From contig CAIOUR010000212.1 in NCBI GenBank assembly GCA_903861575.1, positions 1-39,767 on the forward strand: DNA of 39,767 nucleotides, in the 5' to 3' direction. Position 1 is the stretch's first letter, and the number at the start of each line of letters is the position of its first letter. Shown here piece by piece: positions 1 to 12,775 of the stretch. Origin of the DNA: an uncultured beta proteobacterium (GTDB lineage: Bacteria; Pseudomonadota; Gammaproteobacteria; Burkholderiales; Burkholderiaceae_C). The position numbers and the translations under genes were made by a program. The notes beneath the pieces were generated by a model. The model saw only the letters and a program-made list of their open reading frames with translations, had not been told where the DNA came from and did not search any database.

Positions 1-1435
1 CTATGCTGAAGCCAATGACTTCGACAACTCTATGCGCTGCTCCCAAGCTGCTTTAGAGATTAACCCTGAATTCAATTACTTGTTTGGCGATTACCTTCAC
101 ACCAAGTTAAGGGCAGCAAGTTGGGTTGAATTGAATAATGAAACAGAAGCTTTGAAAGAAGCAATTGCTCGCTCAATCCCCACCGTCAAACCATTCGTGG
201 CTTTGGGCGTATTTGACGATCCTGTCCTGCACAAACGAGTTGCAGAGTTGTATGTTCAAGACCGGTACCCGGTATCGGATGCACTGGGTCCCATTGCGGA
301 CCGCAAAAAAGGCGGGAAGATTCGTATCGGGTATTACTCTGCGGATTTCCGCAGCCACGCGATCGCATACCTGATCGCAGAAATGCTGGAGCAGCATGAC
401 AGCGATGCATTTGAGATTTATGCATTTAACCTTAGCTCCGGCCCCCGAGATGCGATGAGCGAGCGCTTATTTTCGGCGGTCACGCAAGTCGTAGATTTAG
501 CGGAACACAGCGACCGTAGCGCTGCCCAACTTTCTCGAGCTATGGGTGTTGATATTGCCGTCGACCTGGGTGGACACACCGTAGATTCCAGAACCGGCAT
601 CTTCGCCTATCGGTGTGCCCCGGTGCAGGTCAATTACCTTGGATACCCTGGAACCTTGGGTGCCTCGTACTATGACTACGTGCTTGCGGATCGCCATGTC
701 ATTCCTTTGGAGCAACGCCTGCACTACACCGAGCAGCTGGCCTACCTTCCGCATTGTTACCAAGTTAATGACTCTAAACGCAAGATTGCAGACCGCGTGT
801 TCTCGCGCTCTGAATTGGGTTTGCCAGAGCGCGCATTTGTATTCTGTTGTTTCAACAACGGGTACAAAATATTGCCACAGACTTTTGATGGATGGGCACG
901 CATTCTGCGTGCCGTAGATGGCGGTGTTTTATGGCTGTTAGACCATAACTCGTCGGCGACTCAAAACCTGCGAAGAGAGGCCCAAGTACGCGGAATAGAT
1001 CCCGACCGCCTGGTATTCGCGCCCCGCATGCCGCTGCCTGAGCACCTGGCTCGGCACAAAGCGGCCGATTTGTTCATCGACACGCTGCCCTACAACGCCC
1101 ACACGACGGCTAGCGATGCCTTGTGGGCAGGACTTCCGGTGCTGACCTGTATGGGCAAGTCCTTTGCGGCGCGGGTCGCGGGAAGTCTGCTTTTGGCAAT
1201 GGACTTACCGGAACTTATCGCAGACACACAAGCGGATTTCGAATCGAAGGCAATTCAATACGCCAAAAATCCCGCACCGTTGGCAAATATCAAACGGCAA
1301 TTAAGCGCTAATCTGTCTACTAGCCCGCTGTTCAATGCCCGGCTGTTTACCCGGCATATTGAGCAAGCTTACCGGGTCATGTATGCGCGCCAACAGTCTG
1401 GATTAGACCCGGAGCACTTCGCAGTGAAGCCGTGA
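1..1435 (+). CDS. OGT-like (SPINDLY/GT41) protein glycosyltransferase, 5' end missing
   Basis: The reading frame is open from base 2, before the first Met at 32, and begins inside a TPR-like helix, so the true start and most of the TPR array lie to the left of the window. The visible part is the catalytic region of the O-GlcNAc transferase/SPINDLY family (Glyco_transf_41). Family hallmarks seen are IGYYSADFRSHA (the His is the conserved active-site region), VQVNYLGYPGTLG, CFNNGYKILPQTFDGW (with the Lys that contacts the UDP moiety in the family) and HTTASDALWAGLPVLT near the C-terminus. By family it transfers a sugar from a nucleotide sugar to Ser/Thr of proteins in the cytoplasm; bacterial members often modify flagellins or adhesins. 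The acceptor here is unknown. Codon use looks less GC-biased than in the genes that follow, which may indicate transfer. Confidence 0.9.
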   Translation, partial: YAEANDFDNSMRCSQAALEINPEFNYLFGDYLHTKLRAASWVELNNETEALKEAIARSIPTVKPFVALGVFDDPVLHKRVAELYVQDRYPVSDALGPIADRKKGGKIRIGYYSADFRSHAIAYLIAEMLEQHDSDAFEIYAFNLSSGPRDAMSERLFSAVTQVVDLAEHSDRSAAQLSRAMGVDIAVDLGGHTVDSRTGIFAYRCAPVQVNYLGYPGTLGASYYDYVLADRHVIPLEQRLHYTEQLAYLPHCYQVNDSKRKIADRVFSRSELGLPERAFVFCCFNNGYKILPQTFDGWARILRAVDGGVLWLLDHNSSATQNLRREAQVRGIDPDRLVFAPRMPLPEHLARHKAADLFIDTLPYNAHTTASDALWAGLPVLTCMGKSFAARVAGSLLLAMDLPELIADTQADFESKAIQYAKNPAPLANIKRQLSANLSTSPLFNARLFTRHIEQAYRVMYARQQSGLDPEHFAVKP

Positions 1436-1513
1436 CCTTACCTGCGCTTGTTTACCTGTAGCATGTGCCTGAGCGCATCTTGCACTGGGAACCGCATACA
1501 GCGTGCCCGATTC

Positions 1514-1963
1514 TTATGCCTCAACTACGTCAAAACTCGTCGTCATCACCGCCGACTTCCCCAACATCCAACTCGCCGAGCAATACTTTTCATGGCTCAT
1601 GGCAATTGCCCGCTCCACTGCTTGCGCGGGCAGGGCTTTGCCGGTCACCACAAAGTGCATGTGGATGGACGTGAACACTTTGGGATCAGTCTCTGCACGC
1701 TCAGCTGACAGTTGCACGCTGCAACCCTGTACCGCGTGCCGGCCGCGTTTGAGGATGAGCACCACGTCGTAAGCCGTGCAGCCGCCGGTGCCCGCCAGCA
1801 GCAGCTCCATAGGCCGGGGCGCCAGGTTCTGGCCGCCGTTTTCGGGCTTGGCCGCGTCCGGTGCGCCGTCCATGTTGACGATGTGGCCGCTGCCGGTTTC
1901 CGCGACAAAGCCCATGCCCGAGCGGGTGTTGAGGTGGCCGGTCCAGCTGACTGTGCATTCCAT
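1514..1963 (-). CDS. OsmC/Ohr-family protein
   Basis: A 149-residue protein of the OsmC family, small cytoplasmic dimers that reduce organic hydroperoxides or act on related thiol chemistry. The two family cysteines are present: C62 in GTGGCTAYDVV and C128 in SHEKYCSASW. The frame is open far upstream (to 2233), but the ATG at 1963 is the right start: GGAG lies 6 bases before it, the family alignment begins there, and the upstream frame runs into ilvA. It is divergent from ilvA with a 67-base gap and convergent with the glycosyltransferase. The sequence is closer to the YhfA-like OsmC branch than to classical Ohr, so peroxidase activity is probable but not certain. Confidence 0.88.
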   Translation of the reverse strand: MECTVSWTGHLNTRSGMGFVAETGSGHIVNMDGAPDAAKPENGGQNLAPRPMELLLAGTGGCTAYDVVLILKRGRHAVQGCSVQLSAERAETDPKVFTSIHMHFVVTGKALPAQAVERAIAMSHEKYCSASWMLGKSAVMTTSFDVVEA

Positions 1964-2030
1964 GGCGGTACTCCGTTCAAAGTGATTTTTGCCTCTGGGG
2001 ATTATCATTCGCAGACTACATTGAGCCCTT

Positions 2031-3611
<1,581 letters not shown>

Positions 3612-3619
3612 GGCCGGCC

Positions 3620-4534
3620 GTGGCAGCAACTCTGGATGGCAAGTTGGTGGTCGCGATTTCGTCGCGTGCACTCTTCGACTTTGAAGAAGAAAACCGGGTT
3701 TTTGAGCAGGGCGACGACCACGCCTACATGGCTTTACAGCGCAGCCGTATCGATACGCCCGCTACCCCTGGCGTGGCTTTTTCGCTGGTGCGCAAACTGC
3801 TGGCTTTTAACGACAACAACAGTGACGACAACTCGGACGCCGTGCGGCGGGTCGAGGTGGTCATCCTCTCGCGCAACGACCCGGTCAGCGGCCTGCGCGT
3901 CATGAAGTCCGCTGCGCATTACGCCCTGCCCATCATCCGCTGCACCTTCACGCGCGGCGAGTCGCCTTGGCGCTATCTGCAACCGCTCAAAGCCAATCTT
4001 TTTTTGAGCACGCATTTGAGCGACGTGCGCGCGGCCCTGGAGGCTGGCGTGCCGGCGGCGCAGGTCTACCCGCATTCGGCGCATGCCAGCCAGCGCTACC
4101 CGCAGGAGGTGCGCATTGCGTTTGACGGCGACGCGGTCTTGTTCAGCGACGAGGCGGAGCGCGTGTTCCACGCCGGCGGCCTGGACGCGTTCCAGCGGCA
4201 TGAGGCCGCCAATGCCGCAAGGCCGCTGCCCGACGGGCCCTTCAAGCCGCTGCTGGTCGCGCTGCACCAATTGCAGCAGGCGGCGCGCCCGACGATGCGC
4301 ATCCGTACCGCGCTGGTCACCGCCCGCAGCGCCCCGGCGCACGAGCGTGCCATTCGTACGCTGATGGACTGGAATATCGAAGTCGATCAGGCCATGTTTT
4401 TGGGTGGGTTGGACAAGGGCGCGTTCCTGCGTGAGTTCGAACCGGACTTTTTCTTTGATGACCAGACCGGCCACATCGAATCCGCCGCCCGCCACGTACC
4501 CGCCGGCCATGTGGCCAGCGGCGTGAGGAACTGA
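3620..4534 (+). CDS. Cytosolic 5'-nucleotidase family protein (PF06189 type)
   Basis: A 304-residue protein that matches, by recognition, the bacterial relatives of cytosolic 5'-nucleotidase I, which dephosphorylate nucleoside monophosphates. Supporting motifs are the early VVAISSRALFDFEEE segment, VVILSRNDPVSGLRVM, the acidic metal/phosphate loop FDGDAVLFSDE at residues 168-178, and the C-terminal FEPDFFFDDQTGHIE. The start is a GTG at 3620 preceded by GAGG; the stop of ilvA lies 8 bases upstream and the next gene starts 4 bases downstream. No signal peptide is visible, so it should be cytoplasmic. The link to isoleucine synthesis is positional only. Confidence 0.85.
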   Translation: MAATLDGKLVVAISSRALFDFEEENRVFEQGDDHAYMALQRSRIDTPATPGVAFSLVRKLLAFNDNNSDDNSDAVRRVEVVILSRNDPVSGLRVMKSAAHYALPIIRCTFTRGESPWRYLQPLKANLFLSTHLSDVRAALEAGVPAAQVYPHSAHASQRYPQEVRIAFDGDAVLFSDEAERVFHAGGLDAFQRHEAANAARPLPDGPFKPLLVALHQLQQAARPTMRIRTALVTARSAPAHERAIRTLMDWNIEVDQAMFLGGLDKGAFLREFEPDFFFDDQTGHIESAARHVPAGHVASGVRN

Positions 4535-4538
4535 GGCG

Positions 4539-6326
4539 ATGGAGGCGACAAACGGCGCAGCTCCGGCGAGCCGCTGGACCACGATCCGCCACACGGCGGC
4601 CAGCGCCTGGGCGCTGACCCGGCCGTACTTTGTTTCCGAGCAACGCTGGGTCGCCTGCGCGCTGCTGGCGGCGGTCGTGGTGCTGAACCTGGCCTTTGTA
4701 TATCTGGCGGTGCTCTTTAACCAATGGAACCAGGTTTTTTACGACAGCCTGCAAGAGAAAAACAGCGCGGTGTTCTGGGCCCAGTTGTGGCGTTTCAGCT
4801 ACCTGGCCTTTGCGTACATCGTGATCGCGGTTTACAAGTTTTACCTGACCCAGTTGCTGGAGATCCGCTGGCGTGCCTGGTTGACGCAGCAATTTCTGAC
4901 GCGATGGCTATCTGACCAGGCTTTTTACGTGATGGAGTTGGCGCGTTTCGGCCCGGCAAAGGGCGCGCAGGCGGACAACCCGGATCAGCGGATTCAGGAA
5001 GATATCGGGCAGTTCACCGCGCAGACGCTGGGACTGGCCATGGGCTTGCTGCATGCGGTGGTGACGCTGTCGAGCTTTGTGGGGATTTTGTGGGCACTGT
5101 CCGGAGATTTCGGCTTCACGCTGGGCGGCAATGCATACGCGATACCTGGCTTCATGGTGTGGATGGCGCTGCTGTACTGCGGTGTGGGCAGCGTGTTGAC
5201 GCATTACATCGGCCGCTCGCAGATCGCACTCAACTTTCAACAGCAGCGACTGGAAGCCGACTTCCGCCACCACCTGGTGCGGGTGCGCGAATACAGCGAA
5301 TCGATTGCCTTGGACGGCGGCGCAGACAATGAGAACCAACGTTTACGCGGACGCTTTGATGGCGTTCTGGGCAACTTCATGCGGCTGCTGAGGGCGCAAA
5401 AAAACCTGGTGTGGTTCACCAGTTTTTTTGGTCAGGCCGCCGTGGTGTTTCCGTTTGTGGTCGCGGCACCGCGTTTTTTCAGCGGCGCGATCAAGCTGGG
5501 CGACCTGATGCAAATCTCGTCTGCGTTTGGTGAAGTGCAGGGTGCGATGAGCTGGTTTGTCGACAGCTACAGCACACTCGCCAGCTGGCGCGCCACCACC
5601 GATCGTTTGACCGGCTTTTCCAGCAGCCTTTCCATCATTGCGGGGGGAACGCGCGTTCAGCCCTCGTCAGCAGCGGGCGCGGAACCCGGCTCGGTTGCTG
5701 GCGTGCAGGCAGACGCGGTGCGGGTGTGTCTGCCGGATGGCAGCTTGCTGTTGGCTGCCGACGGCGTACTCGCCATGGCCGGCGAGCGCGTGCTGTTACA
5801 AGGTCCGTCGGGCAGCGGAAAGTCCAGCCTGTTCCGCACGCTGGCGGGCATTTGGCCTTTTGCCAGCGGCGCGGTGCAACGCAGCCCGGATGCCATGTTC
5901 ATTCCGCAGCGCCCGTATTTCCCCAACGGTGCGCTGCGCGAGGCGCTGGCATACCCCGAACTTCCATCGCGCTACAGCGACGCGCAACTGCAACAGGCTT
6001 TGGTGGATGCGCAGTTACCCGCGCTGATAGGCGAATTGGACCGGCACGCGGCCTGGGGCCAGACGCTGTCGGGCGGCGAGCAGCAGCGGCTGGCTATTGC
6101 CCGCGTCTTGCTCAAGCGCCCGGCCTGGGTTTTCGCCGACGAGGCGACCAGTGCCCTGGACGACAACACGCAAGCTGCGGTTTACGGCAGGTTGGTCGCC
6201 ATGACCACGGCGCGCGATGGCGGCATGGTGTCGATCGCCCACCGTGATGGTTTGGCTGCCTTCCACACCCGCTTCTGGCTGCTGGAGCCGGCCACGGACG
6301 GCATCGGATTCGTGCTGCGCGGCTAG
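4539..6326 (+). CDS. SbmA/YddA-type ABC transporter, fused permease and ATPase
   Basis: A 595-residue half-transporter with an N-terminal ABC_membrane_2-type permease (several hydrophobic spans between about residues 20 and 330) and a C-terminal nucleotide-binding domain. Walker A is GPSGSGKSS at about residue 422, the ABC signature is LSGGEQQRLAIAR at about 510, and Walker B is WVFADEATSALD. This is the YddA/SbmA/BacA-related group, annotated for peptide, bleomycin or vitamin B12 transport; the human relatives (ABCD family) move acyl-CoA and cobalamin. It acts in the inner membrane as a homodimer. The start lies 4 bases after the nucleotidase stop. The substrate cannot be told from the sequence. 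Confidence 0.9.
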   Translation: MEATNGAAPASRWTTIRHTAASAWALTRPYFVSEQRWVACALLAAVVVLNLAFVYLAVLFNQWNQVFYDSLQEKNSAVFWAQLWRFSYLAFAYIVIAVYKFYLTQLLEIRWRAWLTQQFLTRWLSDQAFYVMELARFGPAKGAQADNPDQRIQEDIGQFTAQTLGLAMGLLHAVVTLSSFVGILWALSGDFGFTLGGNAYAIPGFMVWMALLYCGVGSVLTHYIGRSQIALNFQQQRLEADFRHHLVRVREYSESIALDGGADNENQRLRGRFDGVLGNFMRLLRAQKNLVWFTSFFGQAAVVFPFVVAAPRFFSGAIKLGDLMQISSAFGEVQGAMSWFVDSYSTLASWRATTDRLTGFSSSLSIIAGGTRVQPSSAAGAEPGSVAGVQADAVRVCLPDGSLLLAADGVLAMAGERVLLQGPSGSGKSSLFRTLAGIWPFASGAVQRSPDAMFIPQRPYFPNGALREALAYPELPSRYSDAQLQQALVDAQLPALIGELDRHAAWGQTLSGGEQQRLAIARVLLKRPAWVFADEATSALDDNTQAAVYGRLVAMTTARDGGMVSIAHRDGLAAFHTRFWLLEPATDGIGFVLRG

Positions 6327-6344
6327 TAGCGTAGCGGCTGGCGT

Positions 6345-7364
6345 TCAAGTCAGGCGGTGAAACCAGCGCAGCACCTGGGTTGGTAAGAACCCCAGATGCC
6401 CGGGAGGCGCGCCGCTGGGAAAACCCACATGCCCGCCCTGTGCAGGCTGCCAGAGTTGGACATCCGGTGCGATGTCGCTGGGGCTTGGCAGGCTGCTGCC
6501 AGGAACGAACGGATCGTTGCGCGCATTCGCGACGAGCGTCGGAACACGCAAGCTGCCCAGGTGGGGTTTAGCAGATGCGCGGCCCCAGTAGTCCATCGCG
6601 TCTGTAAAGCCGTGCAGCGGGGCAGTAAAAACCTGGTCAAAGTCCAGCACGGTGCGTGCGTGCAACAGCGCCGTGCGGTCAAACAAGCCGGGGAATTGGT
6701 CCCATTTCTGCAGGGCCTTGGGTTTCATGGTCCGCAAAAACCGGCGCCCGTAGACGATGTGGTTGAAGCCGCTGCTGATGCGCAGTCCGCATGCGGTTAA
6801 GTCCAGCGGTGCGCACACCGCGCAGATGGCGGTGACCGTTTTGCGGGCGGTATAGCCTGACTCTTGGCCCCAGCGCAGTAGTGCGTTTCCGCCGAGCGAG
6901 ATACCCACGGCATACAAGGGCCCCGCATGTGCCAGCCGCAGCCGCTCCAGGACCCAACCAACTTCCGCGTAGTCGCCCGAATGGTAGGCGCGGGGTGCCC
7001 GGTTGATCTCGCCGCTGCAACCACGGAAGTGCGGGACCACAAAGTCCATTCCTATGGCCTGCGCGGTTCGGGCAAAGGCCAATGCGTAGTGCCCCTCGGA
7101 GTTGCCCTCTAAGCCATGGAATAAGACCAATAGAGGTCTATCGGACCTTCCAGCAGCGCCTTCGGGGTCGCTGAGCCAATCCAAGTCGATGAAGTCGCCG
7201 TCCGGTGTGTCCCAGCGCACGCGCCGGTACTGGGGTATAGCGCGGTTTTGGTCTTGCGCTGTGTGGCTGAACAAGGAGGCCCAGATAGTTTGTGCGTGCC
7301 CGCCGGGCAGCCACCAGGGCGATGTGTAGTTCCAGGCTGCGTGGGGCGGCGCAGCGGGGTTCAA
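6345..7364 (-). CDS. yheT: YheT-type alpha/beta hydrolase
   Basis: A 339-residue alpha/beta-hydrolase of the UPF0017/ABHD1-3 family. The family N-terminus is intact (SPWWLPGGHAQTIWASL), the oxyanion region is LFHGLEGNS (residues 82-89), and the nucleophile is S156 in GISLGGNAL. The acid is probably the Asp in ANARNDPFVP and the His that in QGGHVGF near the C-terminus. The start is a TTG at 7364 that overlaps the stop of the upstream NTF2-like gene (TTGA), pointing to translational coupling; no ATG exists before the conserved N-terminal motif. The physiological ester or lipid substrate is unknown. It converges with the ABC transporter gene with only 18 bases between stops. Confidence 0.9.
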   Translation of the reverse strand: MNPAAPPHAAWNYTSPWWLPGGHAQTIWASLFSHTAQDQNRAIPQYRRVRWDTPDGDFIDLDWLSDPEGAAGRSDRPLLVLFHGLEGNSEGHYALAFARTAQAIGMDFVVPHFRGCSGEINRAPRAYHSGDYAEVGWVLERLRLAHAGPLYAVGISLGGNALLRWGQESGYTARKTVTAICAVCAPLDLTACGLRISSGFNHIVYGRRFLRTMKPKALQKWDQFPGLFDRTALLHARTVLDFDQVFTAPLHGFTDAMDYWGRASAKPHLGSLRVPTLVANARNDPFVPGSSLPSPSDIAPDVQLWQPAQGGHVGFPSGAPPGHLGFLPTQVLRWFHRLT

Positions 7365-7813
7365 TGCAGCACCTGCGGCGCACGATCGGGCGCGAGGGCG
7401 TCTTGCGGCGTGCCGGGGCTGGCATGGTGTACGACCAGCCGCCAGCCTTGTGCGCTGCGGTGGAATACGTGGGTGGTGGTAACCAGAGCGGTTCCAGGGC
7501 CGGTTGAGGTCATGACATTGACGCTCTCAACCAGGTGGTGTACCGCCGTGTGGCTGCTGTGCCAGCGGGCGAGACACTGCGGACGCGCGTCAATGGATGC
7601 ACCGTTGGCGAATAAGGCCTCGAAGCTGGCTCGGATGTCTGCCGGACCAATCGATCGCGCGCCACCTGGGTGGATGCACGCAATTTCCTCATCATCTGCC
7701 CAGCATGTCATCAGTTTGGTGATGTCACCGGACTGCAGGGCTTCGTAAAACGTCGCGTCTATTTCGTCGGGGGTACCGCCCAGAATGGCAGCGAAAGAAG
7801 GGGGCGGGCGCAT
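7361..7813 (-). CDS. NTF2-like / SnoaL-type small protein
   Basis: A 150-residue single-domain protein with the cone-fold pattern of the SnoaL/DUF4440 group: an N-terminal helix (DEIDATFYEALQSGDITKLM), the WADDEEIACIHPGG segment, and the C-terminal strands HVFHRSAQGWRLVVHHAS. Members bind small molecules or act in protein assemblies; no function can be assigned here. The start was set to the ATG at 7813 because GGAG lies 8 bases upstream; a GTG at 7837 in the same frame lacks a Shine-Dalgarno. It lies 67 bases after atpC on the same strand and overlaps yheT by 4 bases, so it may be transcribed at the tail of the ATP synthase operon. Confidence 0.82.
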   Translation of the reverse strand: MRPPPSFAAILGGTPDEIDATFYEALQSGDITKLMTCWADDEEIACIHPGGARSIGPADIRASFEALFANGASIDARPQCLARWHSSHTAVHHLVESVNVMTSTGPGTALVTTTHVFHRSAQGWRLVVHHASPGTPQDALAPDRAPQVLH

Positions 7814-7880
7814 CTTGGAAACTCCAGCATGGCGCACGCGGCTGGCTGTATCCCCGGTGCGCCAGTGCCCGTTGAAAGGA

Positions 7881-8297
7881 TTAGCGCTGCCCGCGCAGGC
7901 GACGAATGGCGGCGAGTTGGGCCGTCATCATCACCAGCTCCGCCTGGGCGCTGGCCAGATCGATGTCGGTCTTGGCGTTCTTGATAGCTTCCTGCGCAGC
8001 TTGACGCGCGACATTGGCGCGCTCTTCGTCCAGGTCCTTGCCACGAACTGCGGTGTCGGACAAGACGGTGACGCGATCCGGCTGCACTTCGATGATGCCG
8101 CCGGCCACGAAGACAAATTCCTCGCTGCCGTCCGCCATCTCAATGCGCACCGAGCCGGGCTTGACCCGGGTAATCAGCGGCGTGTGGCGCGGATAGACGC
8201 CGAGTTCGCCGGACTCGCCGGGCAGGGCGACAAAACGCGCCTCACCCGAGAAGATGGACTCTTCGGCACTCACCACATCGACGTGGATGGTGTTCAT
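7881..8297 (-). CDS. atpC: ATP synthase epsilon subunit
   Basis: The F1 epsilon subunit (138 residues): the N-terminal beta-sandwich has [27 protein letters not shown] split by the usual turns, and the [16 protein letters not shown] stretch is typical. The C-terminal helical hairpin, which in the family inhibits hydrolysis, is rich in Ala, Glu and Lys ([18 protein letters not shown]). It sits at the rotor stalk with gamma and c. It is the last gene of the atp operon, 3 bases after atpD. Confidence 0.97.
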   Translation of the reverse strand: MNTIHVDVVSAEESIFSGEARFVALPGESGELGVYPRHTPLITRVKPGSVRIEMADGSEEFVFVAGGIIEVQPDRVTVLSDTAVRGKDLDEERANVARQAAQEAIKNAKTDIDLASAQAELVMMTAQLAAIRRLRGQR

Positions 8298-8300
8298 GGC

Positions 8301-9752
<1,452 letters not shown>

Positions 9753-10619
9753 TCAGACAGCCGCCGCCCCGGCAACGATCTCGGACAATTCCTTGGTGAT
9801 CGCCGCTTGACGCGTCTTGTTGTAAATCAGTTTGAGTTCGCCGATCACGTTACCGGCGTTGTCGGTTGCCGACTTCATAGCCACCATACGCGCCGATTGC
9901 TCCGACGCCATGCTCTCTGCCACGGCTTGATAAACCAGGGCTTCGACATAACGCAGCAGCAGGTCGTCGATCACCACATGGGCATCAGGTTCGTACACAT
10001 AGTCCCAGCTGTGTTGCTTGGTGTCCCTCTGCATTTTTTCAGACGACAAGGGTAGCAACTGTTCGACAACAGGTTCTTGCTTCATGGTGTTGATGAAGCG
10101 GGTGTAGCACAGTTGCACCGAGCTGATTTCGCCGTTCACATACGCGTCAAGCAGCACCTTCACTGGACCGATCATTTTCTCCAGGTGGGGCGTGTCGCCC
10201 AATTGGGTCGCTTGTGCAACGACCTTCACGCCATTACGCCCCAGAAAGCCCAGGCCTTTATTGCCAATGGCGACCGCTTGCGGCGTGAAGCCCTTCGCTT
10301 GACCGTCACGCAGCATGTGTGTCAGCACCCGCAGCACGTTAGTATTCAAACCACCACACAAGCCCTTATCAGTGGTCACCACGATGTAGCCCGTTCCCTT
10401 GGCGTCGTTGACCGCCATGAAGGGATGGACGTATTCGGGATTGGCGCGCCCCAGGTTGGCGGCGATATTGCGCACCTTTTCCGTAAACGGCCGAGCTGCG
10501 CGCATCCGGTCCTGCGCCTTGCGCATTTTGGAGGCGGCCACCATTTCCATGGCTTTGGTGATCTTCTTGGTGTTTTCCACCGATTTGATCTTGCCGCGTA
10601 TTTCCTTACCTGCTGCCAT
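9753..10619 (-). CDS. atpG: ATP synthase gamma subunit
   Basis: The central rotor shaft of F1 (288 residues, normal length). The N-terminal coiled-coil helix [19 protein letters not shown] and the following [16 protein letters not shown] are diagnostic, as is the C-terminal helix [19 protein letters not shown], which rotates inside the alpha3beta3 ring. The ATG at 10619 has AGGAG-like bases just upstream. It lies between atpA and atpD. Confidence 0.97.
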   Translation of the reverse strand: MAAGKEIRGKIKSVENTKKITKAMEMVAASKMRKAQDRMRAARPFTEKVRNIAANLGRANPEYVHPFMAVNDAKGTGYIVVTTDKGLCGGLNTNVLRVLTHMLRDGQAKGFTPQAVAIGNKGLGFLGRNGVKVVAQATQLGDTPHLEKMIGPVKVLLDAYVNGEISSVQLCYTRFINTMKQEPVVEQLLPLSSEKMQRDTKQHSWDYVYEPDAHVVIDDLLLRYVEALVYQAVAESMASEQSARMVAMKSATDNAGNVIGELKLIYNKTRQAAITKELSEIVAGAAAV

Positions 10620-10649
10620 CAGAGGCTCCTTGTGACGTCAGGGCGGAAT

Positions 10650-12188
10650 TTACGCAAAGTTCTTTTTAAACGCAGCGACGGCCGCGCTCAATTCGGCTTC
10701 GGCGTCTTTGTCCATCGCTTTGGCGGACTCCAGCTTATCCAGCAGCGCCGCATGCTTGTCTTTCAAATACGCGTGCATGCCGCTCTCAAATGCGAGGACC
10801 TGCTTGACTTCGATGTCATCCAGGTAACCCTTGTTCACCGCGAATAAGGTAGCACCCATCAGGCTGATGGTTTGGGGGCTATATTGCGCTTGCTTGAGCA
10901 GCTCAGTCACGCGCGCACCACGGTCGAGCTGCTTGCGGGTAGCTTCGTCCAGATCCGATGCGAACTGGGCAAAAGCGGCCAATTCGCGGTACTGCGCCAA
11001 GTCGGTACGGATACCGCCGGACAGGCCCTTGATCAACTTAGTTTGCGCGGCACCGCCGACGCGGGACACCGAAATACCGGCGTTGATCGCAGGGCGCACG
11101 CCCGCGTTGAACAGCGACGTCTCCAAGAAGATCTGGCCGTCTGTAATCGAAATCACGTTGGTCGGAACAAAAGCCGAGACGTCACCAGCTTGGGTTTCAA
11201 TAATCGGCAGCGCGGTCAGAGAGCCGGTCTTGCCTTTGACTTCGCCTTTGGTGAAGTGCTCAACGTAGTCGGCATTCACGCGGGCTGCCCGCTCCAGCAA
11301 ACGGCTATGGAGATAGAACACGTCGCCGGGATAGGCTTCGCGCCCTGGCGGACGGCGCAGCAGCAGCGACACCTGGCGGTATGCGACTGCTTGTTTGGAC
11401 AGGTCGTCATACACGATCAGAGCGTCTTCCCCGCGATCACGGAAGTATTCGCCCATGGTGCAGCCGGAGTAGGCCGACACGTACTGCATCGCTGCAGATT
11501 CGGAAGCAGAAGCGGCCACAACAATGGTGTAAGCCATCGCACCTGCTTGCTCCAAGGCCCGGACCACGTTTTTGATCGACGAGGCCTTTTGTCCGATGGC
11601 CACGTAAATACAGGTCATGTTCTGACCCTTCTGGTTGATGATGGCGTCGATGGCGACGGCGGTCTTGCCGGTCTGGCGATCGCCAATGATCAATTCGCGC
11701 TGGCCGCGCCCGATAGGCACCATCGAATCAATAGATTTCAAGCCGGTTTGCATGGGCTGGCTGACCGATTCGCGGGCAATCACGCCGGGAGCAACCTTCT
11801 CGATCACGTCGGTCATCTTGGCATTGATCGGGCCTTTGCCGTCAATGGGTTGGCCCAGCGCGTTGACCACGCGGCCAATCAGTTCGGGGCCGACCGGGAC
11901 TTCCAAAATGCGGCCGGTGCATTTGACCGTGTCGCCTTCGGAGATGTGTTCGTAGTCGCCCAAAATCACCGCGCCGACCGAGTCGCGCTCGAGGTTCAGC
12001 GCCAGGCCAAAGGTGTTGTTGGGGAACTCCAACATCTCGCCTTGCATCACATCAGACAAACCGTGGACGCGCACGATACCGTCGGTCACCGAAATGACGG
12101 TGCCCTGGTTGCGGATATCGGCGCTGGCGGACAGCCCTTCGATACGGCTCTTAATCAGTTCGGAAATTTCTGCCGGATTGAGTTGCAT
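10650..12188 (-). CDS. atpA: ATP synthase alpha subunit
   Basis: The non-catalytic nucleotide-binding F1 subunit (512 residues). It starts [18 protein letters not shown], has the P-loop [15 protein letters not shown] at about residue 170, and the signature [17 protein letters not shown] near residue 370. It alternates with beta in the F1 hexamer. The ATG at 12188 is preceded by a purine-rich AAGAAAGAGGGAAAGAG stretch. The gap to atpH is 48 bases. Confidence 0.98.
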   Translation of the reverse strand: MQLNPAEISELIKSRIEGLSASADIRNQGTVISVTDGIVRVHGLSDVMQGEMLEFPNNTFGLALNLERDSVGAVILGDYEHISEGDTVKCTGRILEVPVGPELIGRVVNALGQPIDGKGPINAKMTDVIEKVAPGVIARESVSQPMQTGLKSIDSMVPIGRGQRELIIGDRQTGKTAVAIDAIINQKGQNMTCIYVAIGQKASSIKNVVRALEQAGAMAYTIVVAASASESAAMQYVSAYSGCTMGEYFRDRGEDALIVYDDLSKQAVAYRQVSLLLRRPPGREAYPGDVFYLHSRLLERAARVNADYVEHFTKGEVKGKTGSLTALPIIETQAGDVSAFVPTNVISITDGQIFLETSLFNAGVRPAINAGISVSRVGGAAQTKLIKGLSGGIRTDLAQYRELAAFAQFASDLDEATRKQLDRGARVTELLKQAQYSPQTISLMGATLFAVNKGYLDDIEVKQVLAFESGMHAYLKDKHAALLDKLESAKAMDKDAEAELSAAVAAFKKNFA

Positions 12189-12236
12189 GACTCTTTCCCT
12201 CTTTCTTGGTAAAACTAAAGCACAGTTGCTGACCGC

Positions 12237-12767
12237 TCACGCAGCCAACGCCACTTTCATCTGTTCAAGGCGGGCTTTGACCGACGTGTCAAGCACTTCG
12301 TCACCCACCACCACCCGGATTCCGCCGATCAGCTCCGGTTGCAGTCGCACCGAAACATGTAGTTTGCGGTTGAAGCGCTTTTCGAGCGATTGCGTCACAT
12401 CAGTAAGCGCGGCGCCTTCCATGGGGAAAGCGCTAAAAATCGTTGCGTCGGATGCTCCGCCCTGGGCGTTCAGGTGCAGACGAAACTGCGCTGCCATTTC
12501 TGGTAGCGCGCCTAGGCGTCCGTTTTCCAGAACCGTGCGCAAGAACTGCCGAGCGACAGGCACTAGGGGCTCCTTCATCACGCTGGCGACCAGATCTACA
12601 ACCTGGTCCACCGTGGATTTGGGGTTGGACGCAAAACGCATCAAATCGGGGTCAGCCGCAATGTCTGCCATACGGTCCAGCCACTGCGCAGTGAACGCGT
12701 TATCCGCCGCCGAGGCCTTGAAGAGCGCTTCAGCGTAGGGGCGGGCGATGGTCGCAAGTTCAGCCAT
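12237..12767 (-). CDS. atpH: ATP synthase delta subunit
   Basis: The peripheral-stalk delta subunit (176 residues), which clamps the top of F1 to the b-subunit dimer. The N-terminal helix bundle begins [15 protein letters not shown], and the C-terminal signature is [20 protein letters not shown]. It starts 8 bases after the atpF stop. Position and length are standard. Confidence 0.97.
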   Translation of the reverse strand: MAELATIARPYAEALFKASAADNAFTAQWLDRMADIAADPDLMRFASNPKSTVDQVVDLVASVMKEPLVPVARQFLRTVLENGRLGALPEMAAQFRLHLNAQGGASDATIFSAFPMEGAALTDVTQSLEKRFNRKLHVSVRLQPELIGGIRVVVGDEVLDTSVKARLEQMKVALAA

Positions 12768-12775
12768 GTAAGCCT

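Noticed and set aside
1964-2030. Possible Fur-like or OxyR-like box (GATTATCATTCGC) between the OsmC-family gene and ilvA
   Set aside because: Only about one half-site is present and there is no clear second half; too weak to call.
10872-12212. Open frame of 446 codons antisense to atpA
   Set aside because: The codon pattern mirrors atpA and the product has no family resemblance; atpA is certain.
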